From: Limanda limanda
Taxonomy: Eukaryota; Chordata; Actinopteri; Pleuronectiformes; Pleuronectidae
Assembly (NCBI RefSeq): GCF_963576545.1
Contig: NC_083649.1
Coordinates: 3,518,906-3,582,905, forward strand
DNA length: 64,000 bases
Direction: 5' to 3'
The translations under genes were made by a program, and so were the position numbers. The notes beneath the pieces were generated by a model. It made no database searches and was not told where the DNA came from. It saw nothing but the letters and a program-made list of their open reading frames with translations. Positions 1-38,068 of this stretch are shown here, piece after piece; the first letter of the stretch is position 1, and the number at the start of each line of letters is the position of its first letter.

Positions 1-1030
1 AGCTGTGAGTCCCTGAGTTAAAACCCTCAGAACCCAGGACTATGGCGTAATGATCAAACCTCTCTGGATTGTCAGGAAGCTTCTGTCTCGCTCCTCGTGT
101 AAAACTGGTCAGATCTTCAGACAGGACGAGTACTGGATGAGCAGAGTTTGGGTCTAGAACCACAGGACAGTAGGAGACCTCGTCCTTCATCTTGTTCCAG
201 ATGTTGAAGCTCAGGTTGCCCAGATGTTTGGCCTTGTCTATCAGAGCTCCTGAGGCCAGCTGTGGATCATCCAGCAGGGGGCGCTGCTGGACTCGTTCCA
301 CTGCAGCCTTGTAATTGAGCAGGAACGAGACGTCTTCAGCTCTCAGCTCGTCCTCTGTTGTTCTGATTGTGTCTGAAAGAGCTGTTATGTCTCTGCTCAG
401 AGCCTCAATCTTCTCCTTCATCATCCGACTCTTCTGCTCCTCTTCCTCCCTCAGTGCAGCCATCCTGGCCTCCTCTTCCTCCTCCAGGAACTGATGAAGC
501 TTTTTAAACTGCTCCTTGATCTGCGTCTCTGTGAGTCCGGCCTGGACCTTAATGTGTTCTGCTGTTTGTTCAAACTCTACCTTAACACGTTCAAAACACT
601 GTAACTTCTTCTTCAAGGGCTCCAGAGTTTCCTGAAGCTGCTTCTTGTGTTGTGGTGCAGCTTCATCGATGGGTCTGATTGTGTGGTTGGTGTGTTTTTC
701 TGAATCTCTGCAGATGACACACACTGGCTGCTGATGGTCCAGACAGAAGAGTCTGAGTTTCTCTTAGTGCAGACTGCAGAGAGCATGTGAAGAGCTCTGA
801 TCTCTCTCCTGTAAGAAGGTCTCACACAGGTTCTTCAACACCAGGTTACAAGGTGGATGATTTTTTGAAGATCTTCTCTTACAAAGTGGACACTCTTTTA
901 CTTCTTTGTCTTTCCACCAGCCCTTCACACAGTCTTTACAGAAGCTGTGGCTACATGACAGAATGACAGGATCTCTGAAGACATCATGGCAGACGGAACA
1001 GCAGAGATCCTCTTCTGATCTGGAAGCCAT
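1..1030 (-). pseudogene. TRIM-family E3 ligase (A33/TRIM35-like), 5' part, interrupted by a nonsense codon, truncated by window edge
   Basis: The minus-strand reading frame starts at the ATG at 1030-1028. Residues 1-60 form a C3HC4 RING finger (CCSVCHDVF, CSHSFCKDC, CPLCKRR), which in this family recruits the E2 for ubiquitin transfer. After CSLH at residues 85-88 the frame meets TAA (766-764), then continues open to position 1. Beyond the stop it encodes the rest of a B-box ([15 protein letters not shown]), a long Glu/Lys-rich coiled coil, and the beginning of a PRY/SPRY domain (ILxx-type motif SEDLTSF and LPDNPERFD, then GFNSGTHS at the edge). The family usually has a sense codon, often Ser, where the TAA lies, so one base change explains it. 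All domains are in one exon, as in many fish TRIM genes. The ordered domains after the stop argue for a recent or polymorphic null, or a sequencing error. Family assignment is secure; orthology is not. Confidence 0.85.
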
Positions 1031-1892
<862 letters not shown>

Positions 1893-2061
1893 CAGATTTG
1901 AGGTTTTTCAATGAAATCCTTCTTTCAGAACGTATGTACAGCCGTGAGTGTATCTGTGTGTGTTGTTTGTGTGTATGTGTGTGTGGGGGGGGCAGACTCA
2001 AGGAGAGAGTGTGCTGCAGCTTCATCGGCACAGGTGATAGCGTGTTTGTAAAATAAAAGCA

Positions 2062-2192
2062 TCCGTCTGTCTGTCTATCTATCTATTATCTATTTATTAT
2101 CTATCTAATATCTAATATTTAATATCTATCTATTATGTATTTATTATCTATCTAATATCTAATATCTATCTATTATCTATCTATCTAACTTC
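2062..2192. repeat. Degenerate TATC/TCTA tetranucleotide repeat
   Basis: Runs of CTGT, CTAT and TATT units, preceded by AAATAAAAGC. This resembles the simple-sequence tail left at the 3' end of a fish LINE. Confidence 0.8.
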
Positions 2193-2599
2193 TCTGTAAG
2201 CCTTGGCCTCTCCTCTTGTTCTCCCCTATAGGTGTGTGGTGTCTCCCAAGGCTCTACTTTGGTTTCCCTCTTATTTCCCACATATGTTTGGCCCCTGGGG
2301 TAAATCCTGTGTAGTCATGAGATCTCTTTCCGTGTTGTACGGTTGGCTGATGATTTTCAGCTGATATTTATCTGATATAATACCATAATGCTGATGCAGC
2401 TGAAAATAATGATATCAACAGACTTGTGCAGAAGAGTGGAGACAGTCGATGTCACGTATAGTGCGATACACATCTCTCAGGAGTACTTTGAGTAGAGATA
2501 CACAGGTTGTGTGTTATAGTGGCAGCAGCATGTACTCAGTCATTTGGAGACATTCATGAGTTTGTGGTGTCGCAGAAAGAAAACAAAAGAAAATTTAAA
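2193..2599. other. Intergenic, no recognisable feature
   Basis: Unique-looking sequence without a convincing open frame, RNA gene or repeat family that I recognise. Confidence 0.4.
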
Positions 2600-2896
2600 A
2601 ATGTTTGCAGACTTTGGAAATCCTGGTCATGATACACCTGTGTATCGATTTTTGTGAAGATCGGTCAATGTGAACACGTTCCGGGGGTCTCGAGGGGCAC
2701 CGTTGAGCCATTTTGCGACGCCCATTAAAAATTCTTTCAGAATACGTTCATTTTCACCACTTTCTAAATTTTGGTAAGAATTTGAGCATGTTAAAGCCCT
2801 CAAAAAGCCAATTCATTTGCCTGAATAATAATAATAATCCTTCCAATTTCAATAGAGCCTCACCTGACCTTTCATGTCAGTGCTCGGGCCCTAAAT
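2600..2896 (+). repeat. Dispersed teleost repeat ending in 'GTGCTCGGGCCCTAA'
   Basis: I recognise the phrases 'tttttgtgaagatcggtcaa', 'ttgagccattttgcgacgcc', 'aatttgagcatgtt', and the end 'aataataatcc...gtgctcgggccctaa'. They belong to a repeat found many times in fish genomes. I cannot give the family name from sequence alone. The AT-rich tandem array that follows probably grew from its tail. Confidence 0.65.
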
Positions 2897-2903
2897 AAAG
2901 TAA

Positions 2904-2941
<38 letters not shown>

Positions 2942-3176
2942 ATATAAAATATAAAATATAAAATATAAAATATAAAATATAAATATAAAATGTAACTGAT
3001 AAAATATACAATATACAATATTCAATATAAAATTTAAAATGTAAATGATACAATATACAATAGAAAGTATAAAATATAAAATGTAAATGATAAAATATAA
3101 AATATAATATATAAAATATAAAATATAAAATACACAATATACAATATAAAGTATAAAATATAAAATGTAAATGATG
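2897..3176. repeat. AT-rich tandem array (TATAAAA-type units)
   Basis: Irregular 5-9 bp units such as ATAAAATAT and ATAAAGTAT repeated for about 280 bp. It makes two overlapping minus-strand open frames rich in Tyr, Phe, Ile and Leu; these are compositional artefacts. Confidence 0.9.
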
Positions 3177-3783
3177 ACAATATTAAATGAGTGCAAAATA
3201 GACATCCTGCTCTAATATTAAAATAATTCCTCTCTTGTTATAAAGTACAACATAATTTATACATTAAAAAAAGCCTATATTAATGTTTAAATTATTATCA
3301 TTATAAAAACATACTTTTCATAAATATTTAAAACTAAATACAAATTATTTTGATCCTTTGCCTTACATTTATCACATATACTAGTTATTACACCTCTATT
3401 TCCAGTGCCTATTTGTTCATCAATTTAGTATATATTTTTATATATATAGATATATATAATTTCAATACATGTACTTATGATAAAATAATAAAAGTAAATA
3501 TCAAAACACATTTAAAGGTACTTCAATATAAGTTTAAATAAGTAAAATCTACTTATCTATATTTCCATCCACCCATCCCTCAGTCCCGGTTCCTCCTCCC
3601 TCCTCCTCACTCCCATGCTCCCTCCTCCCCCAGCTCTGGTCCCTCCCTCAGCCCTGGTCCTCCTCCTCCTCCCTGGTCCCTCCCTCCTCCTCCTCCTCCT
3701 CACCTCCTCTCTGTGTGATATGCAAACCGAGCAGCAGACGCCTCCCTCCGCAGTTCAGGCTGAACTTTCAATGGACGCACTCC
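3177..3783. other. AT-rich intergenic sequence passing into the C/T-rich pof1b promoter region
   Basis: Positions 3177-3560 are very AT-rich with no gene. From about 3570 the plus strand becomes strongly pyrimidine-rich (CCTCCTCC runs) up to about 3715, followed by 'gatatgcaaac', an octamer-like motif. No clear TATA box is visible, so the transcription start of pof1b cannot be placed precisely. Confidence 0.45.
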
Positions 3784-3863
3784 TCTAACCGGACTTTCCT
3801 CTAACCGGACTTTCCTCTAACCGGACTTTCTTCTAACCGGACTTTCCTCTAACCGGACTTTCC
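3784..3863 (+). promoter_or_regulatory. Five tandem 16-bp repeats (TCTAACCGGACTTTCC) upstream of pof1b
   Basis: Five head-to-tail copies, at 3784, 3800, 3816, 3832 and 3848; only the third differs, by its last base. The array lies 186 bp before the start codon, in the promoter or 5'UTR. Each unit has an AACCGG core, the left part of the Grainyhead-like factor site AACCGGTT. A link to epithelial control of pof1b is inference only, because the right half of the site (GGTT) is not conserved here. Confidence 0.7.
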
Positions 3864-4048
3864 TCTCCCGTTCGCCCGCCTGAGGAGGAAGTGCAGCCCG
3901 GGGCGGTTCTCCTCACCTCTCTGCTGAACCTGAGACTCTTCCCGGAGGAACCTGTGGAGGAGGAACATCTCCATTTGAACTTCCGGACAAGCTTCCTGCT
4001 GCTGGTGTTCTTCTTCTCCCCTCGGGTGTGATCCTCCCATCGAGCACC

Positions 4049-29384
<25,336 letters not shown>

Positions 29385-30775
29385 TCGAACGACAAGAAGA
29401 CGCCCCCCCCCCCCCCCTCCTCCCTCCCCCTCTGCATGTGTGCCCCCCCCCCTCGTCTCCTCTCCCTCATCCTCAGGGCTCCACGGGTTGGTGGTGGTCT
29501 ACCCTCCTTTTAAATATGGGATCATTGATTCAGATTCTTTGTCGTTTGGGCTTTTTAAAAATATAAAATATATATAAAAAGGGGAAAAAATAAAGGAAAA
29601 CACAAGGATCAAGTCTTTTCAGACTCTCCTGCAGCCAGTTGGTTGTGTGATGGATTCAAGAGGCTTTGATCTGGGAGTCATGACAACTGGGAACTGGACG
29701 AGATTTCATCTTTTTAATTTATTATTTTAAATAACATTTAATCTAATTTGAGAAGTAAATGTTTCAAGGTCTAAAACATCTCAACAAATGTCTCAAACTG
29801 GCTTTTGATTGGCTCCTAAACTAACGACCTAAAATACAAGTATGATAATTTCCTTCATATTTTAATCTCTCATTGTAAAACACATTGTTTTACAGGTGCA
29901 AACATCACAGCTTTGTGTCGGGTCGGGAACTGAGACACGTTTCTTTTGATTGAATCACTTGACTTGAGTTGATTCTGTGATATATTAAAAGACAATCATC
30001 TGTGATACCTTTCTCAAAAAGCTGATATTTCTTGTTTTAATTATTTCCTATATCAACAACTGAGATTCAAAGTAAACACAAAGTGCCAGAGAGAAAAAGT
30101 CGCAGATGATTGTGTTGTGATATATTGTTGTGTGGATTATTTGTCTCTTCCCTTCTCGGCATCAAGTTATTAATTTACAGTTCCGGCTGCGTTTGGTTCC
30201 ACAGCGATGTTCGAATCCTCTCGTCCAAGTTTTCATTATGATTCTGTAAAATCCTGCATGTTCATTAGTTTAAGTCTTGTAGGAAAATATAGTTCTGAAT
30301 GAAACGGCTTCAGAAAGATTTTGTAAAGGAAAAGATGGATATACGTCAATATTTAAAAGTTGCACTTTGACAACGATAACATGATCTAACATGAGCTTCC
30401 TCTCTGAAGTGAAGCGATATATCAGATTTCACACTTTGACAGATGACACTGGATTTTATAATCCCTGGTTTTATATAACGCTGTTCAAACAGTTTTTCCT
30501 TCCGCCTTCATTAAACATATCAAACAATAACAGCCTGATTTTTAGAATTAATACAAAATCCTCAGGTTTCTTATTATCTTATTTTGAGCAATATGAACGT
30601 AATCTACAAAATCTGTCAAGTTTCAAACACAAACAAAAGAACTTAGTGACATAAAAACAGGAAGTAAGGAGTCGAACCAACTAAAGATCAATATGAGGAC
30701 GATATACTTCTGTGGAACCAAATGTTACCGAAGCGTCTCAACTCCCAGTTGTTGCTACCGCACGTCGAGCCGAGT

Positions 30776-30867
30776 CTGGTACTGGTACAGGTACAGGTAC
30801 TGGTACTGGTACTGGTACTGGTACTGGTACTGGTACTGGTCCTGGTACTAGCACAGGTACTGGTACC
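30776..30867. repeat. (CTGGTA)n hexamer repeat
   Basis: About 14 units with a few CAGGTA variants. Each unit includes the self-complementary GTAC, so an RNA copy could fold into hairpins. Confidence 0.95.
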
Positions 30868-31824
30868 ATGTAGCATGTAGCATGAAATCCTCCCCAGAGC
30901 CACCACAGCCACGTCAGCCCCGGGGACGAGGAAGTGGACGCGTCACTCTGATCTCGACTCTGCATGTAAATATTTATATAGTAGAAGTATATATATTTGA
31001 TGAGAGGTGCTCGCTCAGTGAATGTTCTCCTCAGAAGAGCAGCCCTCCTGCTGTGTGGTGTGAGGAACAGGTGAAACTGTTCCCATCGGGTTGTTTCCTC
31101 TGCTTCTGCTTTGTGCTAAATGGTTTATAACGTAGATTTATGTCATTTTGTTGTTTTTAATTCTTTTACTTTGTGGTTTGTACGTGCTGATGGACTCGGA
31201 GGTGCATGCGAGCGTGTCAGTCACATGTTCTCTTTGGTTTGTTTGTACATGACGCTGGGATCTGGCTCGGGGGTGCTGCGTCATGTCTCACATCCATGAG
31301 AGGGCGCTCTCGACTCACATGGGTGTCGTGCATCGCAGTGGGCGGGTCGGGGGGGCGGGGTTACGAGTTATGCTGGACGTGTGGAACTGGAGCATGATTT
31401 AATGGGGGTTATGATGGTGGAAGAAAATGTTATAGCACAATATTATGTTGTATAGTGAGTCTCTCTCTCCCTGAGTTGTCTCTGTTCACATAAGGAAGCA
31501 TGTTGAAGCTGTGTGTCCACCAGGGGGCGCCACTCTCAGGTGCTGCAGCAGCTGAAGTTTACTCTAAACTTTACACTGAGTTCTTATCGTTGCTCCACGG
31601 AGCCTAAAATAACTCACAGACACTTTCCTGACAGTTCACCTTTCACCCACTTGTCTCCTGAACCGGTTTCATCCTGATTATTTACACCATGAAGTAGTTA
31701 ATATGTTGTAATAGATTAACACTATATGTACATTATAATTTTTACCAGCAGTAGATGTAAATATTTGTAACTGGTTCGGACGACAACAGTGGAATCATGT
31801 TGATACTACACACACACACACACA

Positions 31825-32128
31825 CCATAGACTGTAAGTAAAGGTGGACGACACGTCTTCCCTCCGTCCCACTGTCCCAAAACATCTGGGACACGGGTGA
31901 CACCATTTTATTCTTTCTTATGACGTCATAAGTCAGCCTCAGCTGTCAATCAATCAATCATGACGTTTCACACTGTTTTTATATCGTCAAATAACTAATT
32001 AAAACCAAACCCATCTTAAAACAAGTTATTTAACATTTACTTTAGACCATTTGTGGACGTGGTTTATGACCGGTACTGCTACCAGCCACTAGGGGGCGAA
32101 CCAGATGTTTTGTCGTCCATCTTTACTT
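31825..32128. mobile_element. TIR-bearing MITE-like element (AGCCACTAGGGGGCGA family)
   Basis: Near-matching inverted ends: 'agtaaaggtggacgaca' on the left and, read on the other strand, 'agtaaagatggacgaca' on the right. Internal 'ccagccactagggggcga' is shared with 19938-20160 and, inverted, with 42524-42880. No coding capacity; typical of a small non-autonomous DNA element abundant in fish. Family name not known to me. Confidence 0.65.
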
Positions 32129-32835
32129 CACAAACACAAACATCTGTTCATGCTTCACTCTGTCTCCTCTTTATTAAAAATCGTTCTTATCGACTCTGCT
32201 GCGCCTCAACATGCAGCGACTGTGTGAACTGTTTCTTTAGTTTTGCCGTTTTAAAGCGTCAGATTAGGGAAGAAAAAAAACTCAAATAAAATTGTAAACA
32301 CAACCTGTTTTAAACATTTTAATAAAATCTTCTGGAAACTTCATGTGCGTTGTTATCACAGCTACTTTTCTGAAAACCTTACCAATCACTTGTAAAACTG
32401 CTGCTGCATCCAGATCTATTGCAGGTGCTTAAAGAATCAAGCTGAGTTATATCAGAGCAGTTAGTGATACATTACAAAGTTATGTTAAAATGTTTAAACA
32501 CGATTTTTAATGTTTAACATTTTTCAAAAAGAAACGACTGCTTTTGATCTCCTGTCCTTTACATGTCGGCTGCATAGACTGTATAGGACTGCAGGAGTTT
32601 CTCAGAGTAAAAGACACTCTGGCACTTGTCCTCAGTTCCAGGGTGAGGTTGTAGTTGTATACGTGTCCAGCAGAGGGAGCCAGAGTTCTCTGTCTCGCTC
32701 CCTGCTCGGGGTCAATGAGTGGAGCTGATGGAGCAGAGACACAGAATGAGGTCATCTCAGCTCTGTAGGGCTTGGCTCGCTGGGCTGCTCATTAACCATG
32801 TTCACTTCATCTACTGCTCACTGCACACATGGTCG

Positions 32836-34580
32836 CACAGGAAGTACAGAGCATCACATGAAGTACAGAGTATCACAGAAAGTACAGAGCATCACATGAA
32901 GTACAGAGTAACACAGGAAGTACACAGCATCACATGAAGTACAGAGCATCACATGAAGTACAGAGTAACACAGGAAGTACAGAGTATCACAGGAACTACA
33001 GAGCATCACATGAAGTACTGAGTAACACATGAAGTACAGAGTAACACAGAGCATCACATGAAGTACAGAGTATCACATGAAGTACAGAGCATCACATGAA
33101 GTACATAGCATCACATGAAGTACAGAGCATCACATGAATTACAGAGTAACACATGAAGTACAGAGCATCACATGAAGTACAGAGTATCACATGAAGTACA
33201 GAGTATCACATGAAGTACAGAGCATCACATGAAGTACAGAGTAACACATGAAGTACAGAGCATCACAGAGCATCACATGAAGTACAGAGTATCACAGGAA
33301 CTACTGAGTAAAACATGAAGTACAGAGCATCACATGAAGTACAGAGCATCACATGAAGTACAGAGCATCACATGAAGTACAGAGCATCACAGGGAGTACA
33401 GAGCATCACATGAAGTACAGAGCATCACAGAAAGTACAGAGCAACACAAAGTATCACATGAAGTACAGAGTATCACAGGAACTACAGAGCATCACATGAA
33501 GTACTGAGTAACACATAGCATCACAGGAACTACAGAGCATCACATGAAGTACTGAGTAACACATGAAGTACAGAGTAACACAGAGCATCACATGAAGTAC
33601 AGAGTATCACATGAAGTACAGAGCATCACATGAAGTACATAGCATCACATGAAGTACAGAGCATCACATGAATTACAGAGTAACACATGAAGTACAGAGC
33701 ATCACATGAAGTACAGAGTATCACATGAAGTACAGAGTATCACATGAAGTACAGAGCATCACATGAAGTACAGAGTAACACATGAAGTACAGAGCATCAC
33801 AGAGCATCACATGAAGTACAGAGTATCACAGGAACTACTGAGTAAAACATGAAGTACAGAGCATCACATGAAGTACAGAGCATCACATGAAGTACAGAGC
33901 ATCACATGAAGTACAGAGCATCACAGGGAGTACAGAGCATCACATGAAGTACAGAGCATCACAGAAAGTACAGAGCAACACAAAGTATCACATGAAGTAC
34001 AGAGTATCACAGGAACTACAGAGCATCACATGAAGTACTGAGTAACACATAGCATTACAGAAAGTACAGAGCATCACATGAAGTACTGAGTAACACATAG
34101 CATTACAGAAAGTACAGAGCATCACATGAAGTACAGAGCATCACATGAAGTACAGAGCATCACATGAAGTACTGAGTAAAACATGAAGTACAGAGCATCA
34201 CAGAAAGTACAGAGCATCACATGAAGTACAGAGTATCACAGAAAGTACAGAGCATCACATGAAGTACAGAGTATCACAGAAAGTACAGAGCATCACATGA
34301 AGTACAGAGCATCACATAAAGTACTGAGTACAACATGAAGTACAGAGCATCACATGATTTACAGAGTATCACAGGAAATACAGAGCATCACATGAAGTAC
34401 AGAGCATCACATGAAGTACAGAGTATCACAAAGTATCAAAGGGAGTAATGAGTAACACAGAGCATCACAGAGAGTATAGAGTATCACATGAAGTACAGAG
34501 CATCACATAGTATCACAGGAAGTACACAGTATAACAGAAAGTACAGAGCATCACAGAGTATCACAGAAAGTACAGAGTAC
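32836..34580. repeat. 1.75-kb minisatellite of a 19-bp unit (AGTACAGAGCATCACATGA)
   Basis: About 90 units with variants (GTATCAC, GTAACAC, GGAACTAC, TACTGAG). The pattern of variants repeats at a distance of 534 bp: for example the block starting GAGCATCACATGAAGTACTG at 33001 recurs at 33535, and the one at 33487 recurs at 34021. A block of at least 500 bp has therefore been duplicated in tandem. Confidence 0.96.
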
Positions 34581-34820
34581 CTAGGGTCAGGTGATCCGAC
34601 ACTAATGAAAACATAATTATGGATATTATATTTTATCCCTTAAATACTACACTCTGGATCTTATATACAAAATACTATCAGAAATACTCTGTGTACATCC
34701 GTCACATTTTAAGGTGCATGAGGTTAACTGTGACAGAGGCTGTATATGGTGAGATGCTCTCTCTCTCTCTCTCTCTCTCCCTCCCTCCCTCTCTCCCTCC
34801 CTCTCTCTCTCTCTCTCTCG

Positions 34821-34897
<77 letters not shown>

Positions 34898-35581
34898 AAC
34901 CCAATCTCCTCTGAGGCCCGGGGTTTCAGAGTGTAGAGGCAGGAAGACAGAGACTGCATTATCCACATCAAAGAGCCGGAGTTATCAGCCATAATCAATG
35001 GCTCGCCCATTACACCCGGCAGTCAGCCTCCCACTCCCCCTCTAATCAGATCAATACACTTTATTGGCATGAATGGAGGTATGATATTAATATTGGTAAA
35101 GAAAAACAGGGGGAATCATCATGAGAAGGTGGCGACACAGAAAAAAGATGGTTCAACATTTCTATGGTTAAGAAACAGCTGATCCTTATTATTTCAGACT
35201 GTTGATATAAATATATATATATTTATTTATTTGCATTGAAGCTATACTCAATGACCTGAAAGCATAAAATAATAAATACAAAAGGATTTTATATCCAATG
35301 TATTATCAAGTGGTTTTCTCAGTACATGTAGATGCTTAAAATTAAAGTTAATGTATAATTCATTAAAGATTAAAGATTCTTTATATTTATTGTGCAGCTG
35401 CAGCTTTCAACACAACTTGTGATGCTCTCAGATATTCTGAAAATATAAAGAGAACAGTATACTAATGCAGAAATATTCAAATATAAAAGTATATGAATGT
35501 ATGCAATTAAGTAAATAGATTAAATACAACAATCAGTCAAATGAAAACCACATTTTTGTCATCCATTTTGACCCTCTCCCC

Positions 35582-35675
35582 CCCCACAGCCAGGCCTATC
35601 GACCCCGCTCTCCCAGTAACCAGGCCCCCTGCCTGGGGTCAGTGACCCACTGAGGCCCCCTGCCTGGCTGTGGGG
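35582..35675. repeat. Inverted repeat with 14-bp arms and internal direct repeats
   Basis: Left arm CCCCACAGCCAGGC at 35582-35595 and its exact complement at 35662-35675. Between them AGGCCCCCTGCCTGG occurs twice (about 35622 and 35654). The block can form a stem-loop and sits just before a (GT)n tract. Confidence 0.8.
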
Positions 35676-35684
35676 TCGGGAAGC

Positions 35685-35727
<43 letters not shown>

Positions 35728-37179
35728 TGTGTGTCACATCCACACTGGGGCACATGCAGAGGCAGTTGTTGAGCCAAAAAATCTGCAGTTCACACCGATG
35801 CAAATCCAGCCGGAGCTGCAGCTGGTTTCCAAACCTCTTAACAAAGAACTGAGTCGTGACACAATTATAATTTAACTTTGATGTACTTATTTTGTTATTA
35901 TCTGCACAATGAACCAAAACAATATGAATACAAAATGATAAAGATGACTTTAAAATGGGCAGGTGAGATTAAAGAAAGCTCTGGAATCTTAGAATCTTTA
36001 TCATTTTTATATTAAGTAGTTGCAGTAAGATATTAACATTTTATATTACTGTATTTAAGGTTTAATTTCTTAGATGTGGGAACAAGGAGAACGGAGAGTT
36101 TGAAAACACTGTTTCTCAAATGAAAAGGTTGTGGTGTGGCTGTAGAGTTTCATCGAAGCCCCGCCCCCCCACAGGCCGCTCACCACAGCTGAAAGACGTT
36201 TTCCACCACTCAAGCAAACACCACAAGTATTAATGAGAATCCACCATGAAACCACGGAGGCAGCTCCACACCAGCAGCACCAGTATCCACCGTGACAATA
36301 GACTTTACATCTCAATGGAAACTGCAACAATCAACAGTATGATCTGGGAAAAAAACTGTATTTAAAATGTGAAATATCACTTATTGAATTAATGTGCTGC
36401 AGGTGAGACACAGAGCGACTCCAGGTTCCATCTCATCAGTCGGGATGTGTTCACTTTTCCACCAGTCATCTCCGGCTCTGACTCAGAACGCTCCCTCCTC
36501 CCTCTCTCTCTCTTCCTCCCTCTCTCTCTTCCTCCCTCATCTCTTCCTCTGTCTCTCCATCCTGCCAGGAAAGTGTTGACAGCTCTCATCTTTCATCCGT
36601 CTGATGTGATTTCGGTTCCTCCGCGTGCATCTGAAACTCTCCATTCACGTTTTATGGGCTGATGAAGGACCACGTACAGTTTGTCTCAGCTGCTCCAACC
36701 TCTTGTTCTTCGTGGACAGTATCGTTCATGGTGAACACGTCCAAACTTTTTCCTTAAGGCCACGATTAGGTCACAGTCGGCTGAAGGAAGAGGAACTCAT
36801 ACTTTGCTCATTCATCCAAACTGAAGCATTTCCATGTTTGACTCTTCTCGAGCCATAAGACACAACACAGTGTTTTAACTTCATTGTTACAGAAGAAGTG
36901 ACGCCCTGTATATTTTGGAGCTTAAATATGAATTCCGCAGCTTTTTTTATAAAGATCAGTTCTAAGTGTGATGATTAGAAAACATCAGAGGAGCAGAGTC
37001 ACTTGTTGACCTGCAGAGTAATGAGCCTGATTGGTTTTAATAACTGATATTACTCACAGGTACATTTAATCTCAAAAAGTTTTTGTACCATTTAGCTTCG
37101 GTCTCTGGACTAAAATAAGTAAAAGTACTCGTTTGACCTATTATTACTTTATTAAGCTCCATGACATTTATATCTTGAG

Positions 37180-37405
37180 GTCAACTAGGGAAGAAAATAA
37201 GCTTGTTCTGTGTATGAATATGTTTATTAATAGCATAACAAGCAAATATATATATATATATATATATGCATATTTATTTCATTCTTGTTTATTTATTTTT
37301 TCTGTATGTATTTGTATTAACTCTTCATTGTACCCTCGGCACCATTGTAAATGAGGGTCTTATTCCTCAATGTGTTTTCCGAGGCTTAAATAAATAATCA
37401 ATCAA
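37180..37405 (+). mobile_element. 3' tail of a fish LINE-type element
   Basis: Ends 'cattgtaaatgagggtctta...cctcaatgtgttttccgaggcttaaataaat' with an (AATC)n tail. This resembles the 3' ends of fish non-LTR elements. 5' limit uncertain. Confidence 0.5.
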
Positions 37406-37906
37406 TCAAACAGGGCCAAATATTGGTCATAAACCAAAGTATTGGACAAGTTTTGACCTGAAGGTGGCCATAAAAAAAGAGAAATGATTTGTAATTGTAA
37501 TTCAATGTCTTGACATAGACGTACGTGTCAAATTTAAAAGCAGTCCATCTGAAAGTCCCTGAGACATTTTATTAATAACTACAAATGACATAAGACGATT
37601 TCAGACATGACCTATGGCACCAGATTCTGAATCTCACACCTGCACAACACAGAGGAAGGTTTTCTGCTCACGTTCTCTAATGAGGATCCACACAGGTTAA
37701 AAGTACTGAGACGATTTGGTTTCACCTGAATGGAGCTCAGGTCAGGGAAGAGTTTTGCTGCAGCTTCTATAAGAAAAGAAAGGATTAGTCGTCGGATGTT
37801 TGAACAACGAGGAAGTGGAGGTGAACTGAGCGACCTGCGTCCTGTAGGTGTGTAATGGAGTTACACTGTAAGAGATACTGGAGCTTGTGAGCTTAGAGAG
37901 AAAAAC

Positions 37907-37938
<32 letters not shown>

Positions 37939-37983
37939 GTTTGTCTCACTTAATTCTATCTCCTCATCTCCTGATCCATCCAT

Positions 37984-38068
<85 letters not shown>

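Larger units (their letters stand above)
29385..32835 (+). other. Probable pof1b 3'UTR then intergenic sequence
   Basis: AATAAA signals lie at 29589-29594, 32285-32290 and 32321-32326, so a 3'UTR of either about 0.2 or about 2.9 kb is possible. TGTAAATA (Pumilio-type) motifs at 30965 and 31756 would fall in the longer form. No further coding exon is recognisable. Confidence 0.4.

Noticed and set aside
2877..3205. Two Tyr/Phe/Ile-rich minus-strand frames that look like membrane proteins
   Set aside because: Translation of an AT-rich tandem array.
32836..34580. Regular array that could be mistaken for a CRISPR
   Set aside because: The 19-bp units are contiguous with no unique spacers; it is a eukaryotic minisatellite.
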